From assembly GCA_021129825.1 (NCBI GenBank), contig JAJOKO010000164.1, positions 1 to 35,330 of the forward strand: a stretch of DNA of 35,330 nt. The letters are read 5' to 3'. Below, one piece after another: positions 17,780-28,700 of the stretch; position 1 is the stretch's first letter, and each line of letters starts with the position of its first letter. The notes under the pieces are model-generated. The model saw only the letters and a list, made by a program, of their open reading frames with translations, had not been told where the DNA came from and made no database searches. Both the position numbers and the translations under genes were made by a program. This DNA comes from Desulfotomaculum sp. (GTDB lineage Bacteria; Bacillota; Desulfotomaculia; Desulfotomaculales; Desulfohalotomaculaceae).

Positions 17780-17876
17780 TGGCGGGAGTGTGTGAGAATC
17801 GAACTCACCACGGGCAGGAACACTACCCGACAATGGTGTTGAAGACCAAGAGCACCACCAGGCACCATCCACCCCC
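17780..17876 (-). tRNA. selC: tRNA-Sec (UCA)
   Basis: Minus strand GGGGGTGGATGG...GGTCTTCAACACC (anticodon TCA), long variable arm CGGGTAG..CTGCCCG, T arm GTGAGTTCGATTCTCAC, encoded CCA, 97 nt. Confidence 0.9.
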
Positions 17877-18010
17877 ATACTAAAAATAGACCGTAATTAT
17901 ATCATAAATAAATCTAACCCTCAATGGGATGTGAAAAATATCTGAATTAGTGTTATAATAATACTTTAATAATTAATAATCGCTATTTTTCGGGAAGGTG
18001 ATTTACTGGC

Positions 18011-18976
18011 GTGCTAGATATTTTTAAAGAAATCAGAGAAGATTTGCAAGTGTTGGAAAAAGAATTGCACCGGGTTATTGAACACCAAGACCCTTTTTTA
18101 AACCAAACTTCCAGTCATTTATTAGATGCTGGTGGTAAGAGATTACGTCCGGCTTTTGCTTTTTTATCTGCTAAGTTTTATAATTATAAGTTGAAGTCTG
18201 TATTGCCTTTAGCAGTGGCACTAGAGTTGATCCATATGGCCAGTTTGGTGCATGATGATGTGGTAGATTCAGCTATGACCAGACGTGGTGTACCTACAGT
18301 GAAAGCTAACTGGGGTAATCGAGTTTCTATGCATGTGGGCGATTTGATATTTGCCAAATCTTTAATTATGATTGCTCAATATCAAAAAACACCATTAGTT
18401 GCGCAAGTACTTTCCCAGATTAGTGTAAAAATGTGTGAAGGTGAAATGCAGCAAATATCCAGTGTGTATCAAAGCCAACAATCTGTTAAAGATTATCTCT
18501 ATCGTGTGCAACATAAAACAGCACTTTTGATTGCTGCTAGTTGCCAGTTAGGAGCGGTAGCTTGTGGGGCATCTAAAGAAATTTATTTACCGTTAAGAAG
18601 ATACGGTTATCAAATTGGCATGGCTTTTCAAATTACCGATGATGTGTTAGACATGGGGGCGGATCAAAAAAAACTGGGAAAACCAATTGGTGGCGATTTG
18701 CGCCAGGGCATCATTACTTTACCGGTAGTGTATGCGCTTAAAAAAAGTCCGGACCGTAAAAGATTAATTGAATTAATAGAAAAAACAAACAAAACCGAAG
18801 CGGAAGTAAGCGAAGCGATTGACTTAATTAGTAAATGCGGTGGGATAGATTATGCTAATCAAGTGGTAGAAAGATATATTGTCAAAGCAAAAAATGAACT
18901 TAATTATTTGCCGAATATACCAGCTAAACAAACATTATTGATCATAGCTGATTTTATAAAATATCGTAAGTTTTAG
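18011..18976 (+). CDS. Trans-isoprenyl (polyprenyl) diphosphate synthase
   Basis: GGKRLRPAF, LIHMASLVHDDVVD (first DDxxD-type motif), QITDDVLDM. Confidence 0.92.
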   Translation: MLDIFKEIREDLQVLEKELHRVIEHQDPFLNQTSSHLLDAGGKRLRPAFAFLSAKFYNYKLKSVLPLAVALELIHMASLVHDDVVDSAMTRRGVPTVKANWGNRVSMHVGDLIFAKSLIMIAQYQKTPLVAQVLSQISVKMCEGEMQQISSVYQSQQSVKDYLYRVQHKTALLIAASCQLGAVACGASKEIYLPLRRYGYQIGMAFQITDDVLDMGADQKKLGKPIGGDLRQGIITLPVVYALKKSPDRKRLIELIEKTNKTEAEVSEAIDLISKCGGIDYANQVVERYIVKAKNELNYLPNIPAKQTLLIIADFIKYRKF

Positions 18977-18978
18977 GA

Positions 18979-19620
18979 GTGGTCAAAATTTATCCCATAT
19001 ATTTACGACTACAAGCAGAAAATTGCTTAGTGGTAGGTGGTGGTCAGGTGGCTGGGCGTAAGGTGAAAGCTTTGCTGGAAAGTGAAGCGGCAGTCACTGT
19101 AGTTAGCCCCCAATTAACAACCGGTTTAACAGATTTAAAAACACAAGCTCAGATTAAACATATTGAGCGGGAATACCAAGAGCGTGATTTAGCAGGCATG
19201 TTCTTAGTGATTAGTGCGACTAATAACGAAGAGGCTAACCGTCAGGTGGCAGAGCATTGCTTTGCTAAGAAAATATTAGTTAACGTAGTAGATGACCCGC
19301 CTAAGTGTAATTTTTTTGTGCCGGCGGTAGTGCGCCGGGGTTTATTAACCATTGCGGTATCTACTGATGGCAAGAGCCCCCTTTTGGCGGCCCGCATTAG
19401 AGCCCAATTAGAAACTCAATATGGTGATGGGTATGCGGAATTATTGGAATTATTGGGTCAAGTACGGCAGGATTTATTAGAAAACATCCCTGAACCAGAC
19501 CGGCGTCGGGAAATATTAGAGCGTTTAGTTGAACCGGATGTTTTATTGTTATTTAAAGAAAAACGTTATGATCAAATAAAGGAGTGGGTGCAAAGTGCTT
19601 ATCGTAGCGGTGGGGGTTAA
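18979..19620 (+). CDS. Precorrin-2 dehydrogenase / sirohydrochlorin ferrochelatase-like (Met8/CysG N-terminal family)
   Basis: [64 protein letters not shown]. Confidence 0.9.
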   Translation: MVKIYPIYLRLQAENCLVVGGGQVAGRKVKALLESEAAVTVVSPQLTTGLTDLKTQAQIKHIEREYQERDLAGMFLVISATNNEEANRQVAEHCFAKKILVNVVDDPPKCNFFVPAVVRRGLLTIAVSTDGKSPLLAARIRAQLETQYGDGYAELLELLGQVRQDLLENIPEPDRRREILERLVEPDVLLLFKEKRYDQIKEWVQSAYRSGGG

Positions 19621-21034
19621 CCACCGTACCGCCCCGTTGGCAGTGAGAGAAAAACTTTCTTTTTCAGCTCGTTCACTGCCGGCGCATTTACAACGTTTGC
19701 AGAATCACGGTGAAATAGAGGGCTGTGCGATTATTTCTACCTGTAATCGCACCGAAATCTATGCTAATCCGACTGAAGTGGAGGACGGATTGCGGGCGAT
19801 ATGGGATTTTTTATCAGAATATTCCGGGTTGGATATTTCAGAAATCAAAAGCTATACTTTTACGCATACTCTTTATGATGCGGTCCGGCACTTATTCCGG
19901 GTTTCGGCTGGTTTAGATTCAATGATTTTAGGTGAAACTCAAATCTTAGGGCAAGTACGTGACACTTATGAAATTGCCTTAAAAGCCGGTACTACCAACG
20001 GGGTATTGAACACATTTTTCAAACAAGCGATCACGGTGGGTAAAAAAGTGCGTAGTGAAACCGGTATTGATAAAAATGCGGTATCGGTCAGTTATGCGGC
20101 AGTGAAATTGGCCCAGCAAAAATTTGGCGACTTGAAGGGGCGTTCGGTATTAGTGGTTGGTGCCGGTAAAATGAGTGAACTTACCGCCAAGCATCTTTTA
20201 GCTAACGGTGTATCCGGTGTGATCGTGTCTAATCGTTCTTATGACCGGGCGGAGATATTAGCAAAACAATTTAACGGTCAAGCCGTTAAATTTGATGATA
20301 TGTTTCAATATTTGCAAGATACTGATATTATTATCAGTTCTACTGCGGCCAGCCACTATGTGATTAGGTATGCGGATATAGTGAGGTTAATTCAATTAAA
20401 TCCAGACAAAAAAATAATGCTTATTGACATAGCGGTGCCCCGGGATATTGATCCGGCGGTAGGTAAAATCCCCGGGGTAACGTTGTACGATATAGATGAT
20501 TTACAAACAGTTATTGATAATAATTTAGCGGAGCGGCGCCGGGCGGCGGTAGTAGCGGAAGGGATTATTGAAGATCAACTAAATGATTTTATCAATTGGT
20601 TGGCTTTTAGATATGTAGTGCCGACTATTACTGCTCTAAAAAGCAGGAGTGAAGAAATAAAACAACAAGAACTGGAGCGGGCATTTAAGCGTTTGGGGGA
20701 TGTTTCCGAGCGAGAGCATCAAATTATTAGTGCGTTGGCGCACTCTATTACGCAGAAATTAATGCATGCGCCGATTATGTGTTTAAAAGAATACGCTTTA
20801 ACTACCGAGGGAAATATATACACCGAGGCCTTACAAAATCTTTTTGAGTTAAAGGTAGCAGGCAGTAGCAATGAAAGCAAACTAAAAGATACCCTGCAAA
20901 GATTAAATTTAAAATTTAATTGGCATGATGAAATAAAATTGCGCGCCAGTGGCTATTGTTTACCTTTTCAAAAATATATTGATACGCTGCAAACTAAACA
21001 AAAAAAGAATCCAGCCAGGAGTAGTCAAAAATGA
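19595..21034 (+). CDS. hemA: Glutamyl-tRNA reductase
   Basis: [44 protein letters not shown]; overlaps the upstream gene by 26 nt. Confidence 0.96.
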   Translation: MLIVAVGVNHRTAPLAVREKLSFSARSLPAHLQRLQNHGEIEGCAIISTCNRTEIYANPTEVEDGLRAIWDFLSEYSGLDISEIKSYTFTHTLYDAVRHLFRVSAGLDSMILGETQILGQVRDTYEIALKAGTTNGVLNTFFKQAITVGKKVRSETGIDKNAVSVSYAAVKLAQQKFGDLKGRSVLVVGAGKMSELTAKHLLANGVSGVIVSNRSYDRAEILAKQFNGQAVKFDDMFQYLQDTDIIISSTAASHYVIRYADIVRLIQLNPDKKIMLIDIAVPRDIDPAVGKIPGVTLYDIDDLQTVIDNNLAERRRAAVVAEGIIEDQLNDFINWLAFRYVVPTITALKSRSEEIKQQELERAFKRLGDVSEREHQIISALAHSITQKLMHAPIMCLKEYALTTEGNIYTEALQNLFELKVAGSSNESKLKDTLQRLNLKFNWHDEIKLRASGYCLPFQKYIDTLQTKQKKNPARSSQK

Positions 21035-21954
21035 AAAAAAAAGTGATAGTAGGCACGCGGGAAAGTGCCTTGGCGATGTGGCAAACTAACTGGGTGGTAG
21101 AACAATTGCAAAGAAATTACCCGGAGATCAAGCTGGAAATAGTTAAAATTAAAACCCGCGGGGATCGGATTCTAGATGTGGCTTTAGCCAAAATAGGTGA
21201 TAAAGGATTATTTACCAAAGAATTAGAACTGGCTATGTTGCAGGGTGAAATTGATTTGGCAGTCCACAGTATCAAAGATTTACCTACCAAGCTACCTGAA
21301 GGGTTAATTATCGGGGCCGTTTGTAAACGAGAGCATCCGGGGGATGTGTTGGTTAGCCGGGAAGGTCAAAGGTTGGAAGAATTACCGCCCGGGGCGCAAT
21401 TGGGCACTTCTAGTTTACGTCGCAGTGCTCAATTACTCCGCTATCGCCCGGATTTTAAACCAGTATCAATACGGGGTAATCTAAATACTAGAATAAAAAA
21501 GTTACAATCTGAAAAACTAGATGCTATTATTTTGGCAGCCGCCGGCATGCTTAGAATGGGTTGGAGTGAGCGGATTACCCAGTATATTCCTCCGCAAATA
21601 TGTTTACCGGCAGTGGGACAAGGGGCTATTGGGATTGAAATCAGAGCGGGTGATGCGACAATATTGCAGCTGGTTAAAAGCCTTGAACACCGGGAATCTT
21701 TGTTGGCTATTGAGGCGGAACGGGCTTTGCTACGCCAACTGGAAGGTGGCTGTCAAGTGCCTATTGGGGCTTTCGGGATAGTATTTAAAAACAATATACG
21801 TTTGGAAGCCGCCGTAGTAAGTATTGACGGTACTAAGCAGGTAAGATTAAATCACAGCGGCACTGCCGAACAAGCAGCAGAGGTAGGCACACAACTGGCA
21901 GAGCGTTTATTGGCAAACGGTGCCGGTGAAATATTAGCAGGATTAGCAAACTAA
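21031..21954 (+). CDS. hemC: Hydroxymethylbilane synthase
   Basis: [51 protein letters not shown]. Confidence 0.96.
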   Translation: MKKKVIVGTRESALAMWQTNWVVEQLQRNYPEIKLEIVKIKTRGDRILDVALAKIGDKGLFTKELELAMLQGEIDLAVHSIKDLPTKLPEGLIIGAVCKREHPGDVLVSREGQRLEELPPGAQLGTSSLRRSAQLLRYRPDFKPVSIRGNLNTRIKKLQSEKLDAIILAAAGMLRMGWSERITQYIPPQICLPAVGQGAIGIEIRAGDATILQLVKSLEHRESLLAIEAERALLRQLEGGCQVPIGAFGIVFKNNIRLEAAVVSIDGTKQVRLNHSGTAEQAAEVGTQLAERLLANGAGEILAGLAN

Positions 21955-21972
21955 CAAGGAGATTAATCCATC

Positions 21973-23499
21973 ATGAATAACGGTATTGTTTATTTGGTCG
22001 GGGCTGGTCCTGGGGATCCTGGTTTAATTACGGTCAAAGGGTTGGAATGTATTCAAAAAGCCGGTGTGATTGTATACGATCGTCTGGCAAGTCCGAAACT
22101 ACTGGCTAAGATTAGTCCGGAAACAGAATTAATTTATGTAGGTAAATCACCGGATGGTCATGCTATGAAACAGCAGCAAATTAACCAACTGTTGGTGGAC
22201 AAGGCTCAATCCGGCCAAATAGTCACCAGATTAAAAGGCGGCGATCCCTTTGTATTTGGCCGGGGCGGCGAAGAAGCGGAAACATTGGTTGAAAATGGCA
22301 TTAGATTTGAAGTAGTGCCTGGGATTACTTCGGCAGTAGCAGCCCCGGCTTATGCCGGTATTCCAGTTACCCACCGGGATGCTACCAGTAGCTTTGCGGT
22401 GATTACCGGCAATGAAGACCCGACCAAAGAAAATTCTAATATTGCTTGGGATCAAATTGCTACCGGTTTGGGTACGCTAGTTTTTTTGATGGGTATGAGT
22501 AACTTGCCGGTTATCTGTGACAAACTAGTGCAACACGGGCGTTCACCGGCTACACCGGTGGCTTTGGTGCGTTGGGGTACTCGTCCGGAACAACGAACGT
22601 TGGTAGGTACTTTAGCAACCATAGCTGCTGAAGCTCGGCAAGCTAAATTTAAAAACCCGGCAGTAATTGTGGTTGGTGAAGTGGTCAGATTACGGGATAA
22701 ATTAGCTTGGTTTGAGAGTAAACCGTTGTTTGGTAAACGGGTACTGGTCACTCGCTCTCGCGAGCAGGCTAGCGAGTTATCCCGGCAGATTGAGGAATTG
22801 GGTGGCGAAGCCTGGGAATTTCCTACTATCAGGATCGCTGCACCGGCAGATTATACTGCGCTGGATGCCGCTATCGGTAAACTACCGTTATACCAGTGGA
22901 TGATTTTTACCAGTGTTAACGGGGTTAAATATTTTATGGATCGCCTGAAAATACTTAATAAAGATATTAGGAATTTACAAGGGATTGAGTTGGTTGCTGT
23001 TGGGCCTAAAACCAAAGCAGCTTTGGAAGCTTATGGTTTGCTGGTTAATTATGTGCCGGGAGAATACCGGGCTGAACAAATCACTGCCGGTTTGAAGGAA
23101 AAATTAAAACCAGGTGACCGGGTGTTGTTGCCCCGGGCTGACCTTGCTCGCCAGATTTTACCGCAACTACTGGCTGAAGCAGGAGCGGTAGTAGAAGATG
23201 TGATTACCTACCGGACAGTAGCGGCAGCAGGAGATGCCACCCGGTTGAAAGCAATGTTGCAGAAAAGAGAATTACATATTTTAACTTTTACCAGTGCTTC
23301 TACCGTGAAAAACTTTGTTAAATTATTAGCGGCAGATAATTTACAAGAGTTGTTACAGGGCGTAACTGTGGCTAGTATTGGACCGATTACCTCCGCTACT
23401 GCTTGTGAACTGGGGATTGAAGTCACGTTAGAGGCTAAAGAATCTACTATAGCCGGTTTGGTAGAAGCAATTAGAGGGTCTTCGAAAAGTAAAAAGTGA
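21973..23499 (+). CDS. Uroporphyrinogen-III C-methyltransferase / uroporphyrinogen-III synthase fusion (CobA-HemD)
   Basis: VYLVGAGPGDPGLITVKG, RLKGGDPFVFGRGGEEAE, PGITSAVAAPAYAGIPVTHRD; C-terminal HemD domain. Confidence 0.94.
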   Translation: MNNGIVYLVGAGPGDPGLITVKGLECIQKAGVIVYDRLASPKLLAKISPETELIYVGKSPDGHAMKQQQINQLLVDKAQSGQIVTRLKGGDPFVFGRGGEEAETLVENGIRFEVVPGITSAVAAPAYAGIPVTHRDATSSFAVITGNEDPTKENSNIAWDQIATGLGTLVFLMGMSNLPVICDKLVQHGRSPATPVALVRWGTRPEQRTLVGTLATIAAEARQAKFKNPAVIVVGEVVRLRDKLAWFESKPLFGKRVLVTRSREQASELSRQIEELGGEAWEFPTIRIAAPADYTALDAAIGKLPLYQWMIFTSVNGVKYFMDRLKILNKDIRNLQGIELVAVGPKTKAALEAYGLLVNYVPGEYRAEQITAGLKEKLKPGDRVLLPRADLARQILPQLLAEAGAVVEDVITYRTVAAAGDATRLKAMLQKRELHILTFTSASTVKNFVKLLAADNLQELLQGVTVASIGPITSATACELGIEVTLEAKESTIAGLVEAIRGSSKSKK

Positions 23500-23520
23500 A
23501 GGTGGTTTATTAAAAATATA

Positions 23521-24696
23521 ATGATTAGCGTAAGCAGATTATTATGCGGTACTGAAAATTTTGGTGATTCATTGCGGTATGCTCATGATTCCCGCAACCA
23601 AGTTAATGGCACACATGCCGGTCATGGCCCGGTAGTGGTGTGGAATATCACCCGCACTTGTAATTTAAAATGTATCCATTGTTATTCCAGTTCTGATGAC
23701 CGCCGGTATGAAAACGAATTGACCGTTGATGAAGGGCGGCAATTATTGCGTGATTTAGTAGATTTCAAGGTGCCGGTGGTACTCTTTTCCGGTGGTGAAC
23801 CGCTGATCAGTCCGCATTTTTTTGAATGGGCCAGCTATGCCAAAGAGTTGGGTTTGCGCATTACTGTATCTACAAACGGCACTTTAATTACCCCGGCAAT
23901 AGCTCAAAAACTGAAAGAGATCGGTACCAGTTATGTCGGTATTAGTCTAGACGGCATCGGCTTTAATAATGATCGTTTTCGTGGTCGTGAAGGGGCTTAT
24001 GAAGCGGCTTTAACTGGTATTCGTAATTGTTTAGCGGTAGGACAAAAAGTGGGGTTGCGTTTTACTATTAATCGTCATAATATCAATGAACTAGGTGCTG
24101 TTTTTGATTTACTGGAACAAGAGCAGATCCCCCGGGTTTGTTTTTATCATTTAGTGTATTCTGGCCGGGCTACTAGTATGAAAAATGAAGATATTAGTCA
24201 CCAGGAAGCCCGGGAAGCACTGGATTTAATTATTGAGCGTACTGAAGCAATGGATCACCGGGGTTTAAATAAAGAAGTGCTCACGGTAGACAATCATGCT
24301 GATGCGGTATATATTTATTTAAAACTAAAAGAAAAAGACCCGGTGCAAGCGGCTAAGGCTTGGGAACTATTAAGTAGAAACGGCGGTAATCGCAGTGGGA
24401 TAGCGATTGGACAAGTAGATTGGAACGGCAATGTCCACGCCGATCAATTTACCCCCAATTATACTTTTGGTAACGTGCGCAAGCGCAAATTCAGCGCTAT
24501 TTGGACTAATCCGGATCACCCGCTGTTACTCAAATTAAAAAATCGGAAACCGTTTATTAAAGGACGCTGTGCCCGGTGTAAGTGGCTAGCAGTGTGTAAC
24601 GGTAATTTTCGTCCCCGGGCCGAAGCGATCTATAATGATTTTTGGGCTGAAGATCCGGCCTGTTACCTGACGGATCAAGAAATTGGGATTGTGTAA
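23521..24696 (+). CDS. ahbC: Radical SAM protein AhbC/NirJ1-like (siroheme-dependent heme pathway)
   Basis: [34 protein letters not shown]-terminal SPASM-like [20 protein letters not shown]; heme gene neighbourhood. Confidence 0.85.
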   Translation: MISVSRLLCGTENFGDSLRYAHDSRNQVNGTHAGHGPVVVWNITRTCNLKCIHCYSSSDDRRYENELTVDEGRQLLRDLVDFKVPVVLFSGGEPLISPHFFEWASYAKELGLRITVSTNGTLITPAIAQKLKEIGTSYVGISLDGIGFNNDRFRGREGAYEAALTGIRNCLAVGQKVGLRFTINRHNINELGAVFDLLEQEQIPRVCFYHLVYSGRATSMKNEDISHQEAREALDLIIERTEAMDHRGLNKEVLTVDNHADAVYIYLKLKEKDPVQAAKAWELLSRNGGNRSGIAIGQVDWNGNVHADQFTPNYTFGNVRKRKFSAIWTNPDHPLLLKLKNRKPFIKGRCARCKWLAVCNGNFRPRAEAIYNDFWAEDPACYLTDQEIGIV

Positions 24697-24716
24697 ATAG
24701 GGTTGTTAATGGAGGT

Positions 24717-25712
24717 ATGAATGCTGTGTCTTTTCCAGTGATGCGCTTGAGACGATTGCGTGCTAACAATAATATCCGGCGAATGGTGCGTCAGCACTGT
24801 TTGCAGGTAGCGGATTTAATCTACCCGCTTTTTGTGACCCCAGGAGCAAACATCAAAAAAGAAATTTCAGCTATGCCGGGGGTTTACAATTTTTCTGTGG
24901 ACCGGTTGCTGGTAGAGTTGACAGAAATAGCGGGTCTTAAAATCCCGGCTATTATTATTTTTGGCGTATTAGCGGCCAGTCAAAAAGACAGCTTGGGATC
25001 CGGCGCTTATGATCCTAACGGCATTGTCCAACAAGCGGTACAAGCTATCAAAGAAAAACAGCCTGAATTACTGGTGATTACCGATGTGTGCTTGTGTGAA
25101 TTTACTAGCCACGGTCACTGTGGGGTGCTCAAAAACAATAACGTTGATAACGATGCCACGTTAGAGTTGCTGGTCAAAACAGCAGTAGCTCAGGCTAAAG
25201 CCGGTGCCGATATAATAGCCCCGTCAGATATGATGGACGGACGGGTAGCGGCTATTCGTCAAGGGTTGGATGAAAATGATTTTACGAATGTGCCGATTAT
25301 GGCTTATGCGGCCAAGTATGCTTCGGCCTATTATGGTCCCTTTAGAGAAGCGGCTGGTTCAACGCCACAATTTGGTGATCGAAAAGCTTACCAAATGGAT
25401 CCGGCTAACAGTGATGAAGCGTTGCGAGAAACCCGGTTGGATATTGAAGAAGGGGCGGATATGGTGATGATTAAGCCGGGCTTAGCTTACCTGGATATCA
25501 TCTGGCGGATTAAAGCCCAATTTGGTTACCCTACGGTAGCGTATAATGTCAGTGGTGAGTATGCGATGATTAAAGCGGCTGCTCAAAAAGGCTGGATTGA
25601 TGAAAAAAAAGTAGTACTGGAAACATTAACCGGGTTTAAGCGAGCCGGGGCGGATATGATTATTACTTATCATGCCAAAGATGCCGCTCGCTGGCTTAAG
25701 GGGGATGGGTAA
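24717..25712 (+). CDS. hemB: Delta-aminolevulinic acid dehydratase (porphobilinogen synthase)
   Basis: [59 protein letters not shown]. Confidence 0.96.
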   Translation: MNAVSFPVMRLRRLRANNNIRRMVRQHCLQVADLIYPLFVTPGANIKKEISAMPGVYNFSVDRLLVELTEIAGLKIPAIIIFGVLAASQKDSLGSGAYDPNGIVQQAVQAIKEKQPELLVITDVCLCEFTSHGHCGVLKNNNVDNDATLELLVKTAVAQAKAGADIIAPSDMMDGRVAAIRQGLDENDFTNVPIMAYAAKYASAYYGPFREAAGSTPQFGDRKAYQMDPANSDEALRETRLDIEEGADMVMIKPGLAYLDIIWRIKAQFGYPTVAYNVSGEYAMIKAAAQKGWIDEKKVVLETLTGFKRAGADMIITYHAKDAARWLKGDG

Positions 25713-26705
25713 GTGATTGTATCTTGGAACACTACCAATGCTTGTAATATGTATTGTCAACATTGTTATCGTGATGCCGGGGCTAAGGCAGATGAAGAAC
25801 TAAACACTGTTGAGGGTAAGGCGTTGATCACTGAAATTGCTAAAGCGGGTTTTAAAATCATGATTTTCAGCGGTGGTGAACCGCTGATGCGACCGGATAT
25901 TATTGAATTGGTAGCGCATGCTAAATCAAAGGGGTTGCGACCGGTATTTGGTACTAATGGTACGTTAATTACCCTGGAGATGGCTAAACGCTTAAAAACA
26001 GCCGGAGCGTTAGCTATCGGCATTAGTTTAGATAGTGTAGATGTGGCTAAACATGACCGTTTTAGAGCTACCCCTGGGGCGTGGCAAGGAGCAGTGCAGG
26101 GGATGCGTAACTGTCGACAAGCGGGATTACCCTTTCAAATCCATACCACTGTAGTGGATTGGAACTATGCTGAAGTAGAGACTTTAACGGATTTTGCGAT
26201 TAAAGAGGGGGCGCTTGCGCATCATACCTTCTTTTTAGTACCTACCGGTCGGGCTGTCAATATTGAACAAGAAACTTTAAAGGCAGAGCAATATGAAAAA
26301 TTATTACACCGGATTATGACTAAACAGCAACAAGTAGCTATTGAATTAAAACCAACCTGTGCCCCGCAATTTATGCGCATTGCCAAACAGCTGGGCGTTA
26401 AAATGCGCTTTAGTAAAGGCTGTTTGGCCGGCACCGGTTACTGTATCATCAGTCCCAAAGGAATCGTGCAACCCTGTGCTTATCTGAATATCCCGGCAGG
26501 TAATGTGCGCGAAACCCCTTTTAGTGAAATTTGGCGGGATAACGCAGTATTTAACCGCTTGCGTAATCAGCCGTTACAAGGTGGTTGTGGCACTTGTGAC
26601 TATCAAAAAATATGTGGTGGTTGCCGGGCCCGGGCTTACTATTATCATGGTGATTATATGGCTGAAGAACCTTGGTGTTTGTATCACGGGCGCAAAGGAT
26701 ATTAA
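25713..26705 (+). CDS. ahbD: Radical SAM heme synthase AhbD/NirJ2-like
   Basis: SWNTTNACNMYCQHCYRDAG, FSGGEPLMRPD, CGTCDYQKICGGCRARAYYYHGDYMAEEPWC. Confidence 0.87.
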   Translation: MIVSWNTTNACNMYCQHCYRDAGAKADEELNTVEGKALITEIAKAGFKIMIFSGGEPLMRPDIIELVAHAKSKGLRPVFGTNGTLITLEMAKRLKTAGALAIGISLDSVDVAKHDRFRATPGAWQGAVQGMRNCRQAGLPFQIHTTVVDWNYAEVETLTDFAIKEGALAHHTFFLVPTGRAVNIEQETLKAEQYEKLLHRIMTKQQQVAIELKPTCAPQFMRIAKQLGVKMRFSKGCLAGTGYCIISPKGIVQPCAYLNIPAGNVRETPFSEIWRDNAVFNRLRNQPLQGGCGTCDYQKICGGCRARAYYYHGDYMAEEPWCLYHGRKGY

Positions 26706-26780
26706 ATTACTATTGTCAATAAGGTAATTTTTATTATATAATGTGGCTAGTATTAGAATTAACTTATAAGAGGTATAAGC

Positions 26781-27242
26781 ATGAAATTAGACCCAATTGA
26801 TCGTAAATTATTGAACTTAGTGCAAACTAAATTCCCTATTGTGCCGGAACCATACCGGGAATTAGCTGAAAAGCTAAATATAACAGAGCAAGAAGTGCTT
26901 AGCCGCTTGCGCTGTTTGATGGAAACTGATATTATTCGTCGTTTTGGCGGGGTATTTAATTCGCGTAGTTTGGGTTATAAAGGGACTTTGTGTGCGATGA
27001 AAGTACCGCCGGAACGAGTGGACGAAATAACAGCGTTAATTAATAATTATGTGGCGATTACTCATAATTATTTGCGTGATCATCAGTACAATATTTGGTT
27101 TACAGTATTGACGGATTCGTCAGAAAAGACGGCAGATATATTACAAGAAATAATTAAAAAAACCGGTATTAATGACTTGCTAAACTTACCTGCCGAAAGA
27201 TTTTTTAAAGTATTAGTGAATTTTGAACTGGATGAGGGATAG
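26781..27242 (+). CDS. ahbA: Siroheme decarboxylase subunit AhbA (AsnC/NirDLGH family)
   Basis: LDPIDRKLLNLVQTKFPIVPEPYRELAEKLNITEQEVLSRLRCL. Confidence 0.87.
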   Translation: MKLDPIDRKLLNLVQTKFPIVPEPYRELAEKLNITEQEVLSRLRCLMETDIIRRFGGVFNSRSLGYKGTLCAMKVPPERVDEITALINNYVAITHNYLRDHQYNIWFTVLTDSSEKTADILQEIIKKTGINDLLNLPAERFFKVLVNFELDEG

Positions 27243-27244
27243 TA

Positions 27245-27754
27245 ATGCTTACTGAACAGGAAAAAACTTTAATTCGGGAATTACAAACTGGTTTGCCGCT
27301 TTCTTCCCGCCCCTTTGCCGAACTAGGTGATAAGGTTGGTTTGACGGAACAACGCGTGTTACAAAAAATTGAAGAATTTATAGAAAAAGGCTATATGCGG
27401 CGTATCGGGGCAGCATTACGTCACCGTAAAGTAGGCTATGCAGCCAATGCCATGGTGGTATGGTATATTCCAGAAGATCAAATTGAAAAAATCGGTCAGC
27501 AGTTAGCTCAACACAAAGATATTACGCACGTTTACCAGCGTAAATATCATCAAAGCTGGCCGTATAATTTCTATACCATGATTCACCGGCAAACCCGGGC
27601 AGAATGTTATCATTTTGCTGCTGAAATAGCTGCTGCAATTGGTATTAAAGAATACCAATTGGTATTTAGTACTAAAGAACTAAAAAAGAGTAGCATGCAT
27701 TATTTTACTGAAAATTCACATAATAAAGAGTTGAATTTTAAAGACCGGCTTTGA
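27245..27754 (+). CDS. ahbB: Siroheme decarboxylase subunit AhbB
   Basis: LIRELQTGLPLSSRPFAELGDKVGLTEQRVL, GAALRHRKVGYAANAMVVW. Confidence 0.87.
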   Translation: MLTEQEKTLIRELQTGLPLSSRPFAELGDKVGLTEQRVLQKIEEFIEKGYMRRIGAALRHRKVGYAANAMVVWYIPEDQIEKIGQQLAQHKDITHVYQRKYHQSWPYNFYTMIHRQTRAECYHFAAEIAAAIGIKEYQLVFSTKELKKSSMHYFTENSHNKELNFKDRL

Positions 27755-27811
27755 AAAATAAGTTTTAAATTTTGGGTGTTGAGTTTTAATTTATCAACAG
27801 TAATTAAGGAC

Positions 27812-27844
27812 AAGTGAAGGGTTACCTCTTCACTTATTTTTTTT
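27812..27844 (+). terminator. Rho-independent terminator after ahbB
   Basis: AAGTGAAGggttacctCTTCACTTATTTTTTTT. Confidence 0.8.
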
Positions 27845-27891
27845 ATAAGGTAACGGTAAAGTGGATTTTAACCTGATCTGATTATAAAATA

Positions 27892-27928
27892 TTGTGTGGT
27901 GACTTCATAGGTGTTATAATGTAGTCAC
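27892..27928 (+). promoter_or_regulatory. TA promoter with overlapping operator-like inverted repeat
   Basis: TTGTGT (27892), 17-bp spacer, TATAAT (27915-27920), bracketed by GTGACT (27899-27904) and AGTCAC (27923-27928). Confidence 0.65.
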
Positions 27929-27950
27929 TTGAAAGATGGGAGTGATCAAT

Positions 27951-28217
27951 ATGGAAGTAGGCATTAGGGAAATGAGAAATCACTTTAGCGGTTATCTAAT
28001 CAAAGTAAAAAAGGGTGAAACGCTTATTATTACAGAGCGTAATATTCCGATAGCGAAATTAATGCCGTTACAAAAGCAGGTACCGGCAGAAATTTCAAAC
28101 TTGGTAAGTGCCGGGCTGGTTTCTTGGAAAGGCGGTAAACCAAAAGGATTAGCCGTTCTTCCCGAAGGGCATGGTACTAAAACAATGGCGGAGATAGTTA
28201 TGGAGGATCGCCAGTGA
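27951..28217 (+). CDS. Phd/YefM-family antitoxin
   Basis: MEVGIREMRNHFSGYLIKVKKGETLIITERNIPIAKLMP; start ATG 27951 has better SD spacing than 27936. Confidence 0.85.
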   Translation: MEVGIREMRNHFSGYLIKVKKGETLIITERNIPIAKLMPLQKQVPAEISNLVSAGLVSWKGGKPKGLAVLPEGHGTKTMAEIVMEDRQ

Positions 28218-28657
28218 TTTGTTATTTGGATACCAGTGCTTTGGTAAAATTATATGTGCAAGAACCCGGTTCAGAAATTGTTTATGAGTTAACTAGGGAT
28301 TCTGATGTTGTCGCAACTTGTAAAATAGCTTATGCTGAAGCGAGAGCAGCCTTTGCCCGGGGGCATCGTGAGGGGATTTTGGATAACAAAAATTATGATC
28401 TGATTACCAGTGCTTTTCAGCAGGACTGGGAGAGTTATTTTTCTTTGGAAGTTTCTGATATACTTATTCGACTTGCCGGCGATTTAGCAGAAAAACATGC
28501 CTTGCGCGGTTTTGATGCGATGCATTTGGCAGCTGCGGTAATTTTAAAACAGCAAGTTAGCCAACCGGTTACCATGGGATGTTGGGATGTGAGATTATGG
28601 AAAGCGGCCCAAAACTGTGATTTGCAAGTTGTGCCTAGCATTAAACCGGGTGGTTGA
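28214..28657 (+). CDS. PIN-domain toxin (VapC family)
   Basis: MICYLDTSALVKLYVQEPGSE, conserved acidic residues (ALRGFDAMHLAAA, CWDVRLWKAA); GTGA overlap with antitoxin. Confidence 0.88.
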   Translation: MICYLDTSALVKLYVQEPGSEIVYELTRDSDVVATCKIAYAEARAAFARGHREGILDNKNYDLITSAFQQDWESYFSLEVSDILIRLAGDLAEKHALRGFDAMHLAAAVILKQQVSQPVTMGCWDVRLWKAAQNCDLQVVPSIKPGG

Positions 28658-28700
28658 TACGATTTTTTAAAATATATTTAACGAAGGGAACGGTGGAGCA

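Noticed and set aside
21521-21781. 86-aa plus-strand ORF inside hemC (also 19725, 22712, 25270, 26503)
   Set aside because: Out-of-frame overlap with conserved genes.
22452-22751. 99-aa antisense ORF in cobA-hemD (and the similar 22231-22455, 23208-23426)
   Set aside because: Shadow ORFs opposite a strongly conserved gene.
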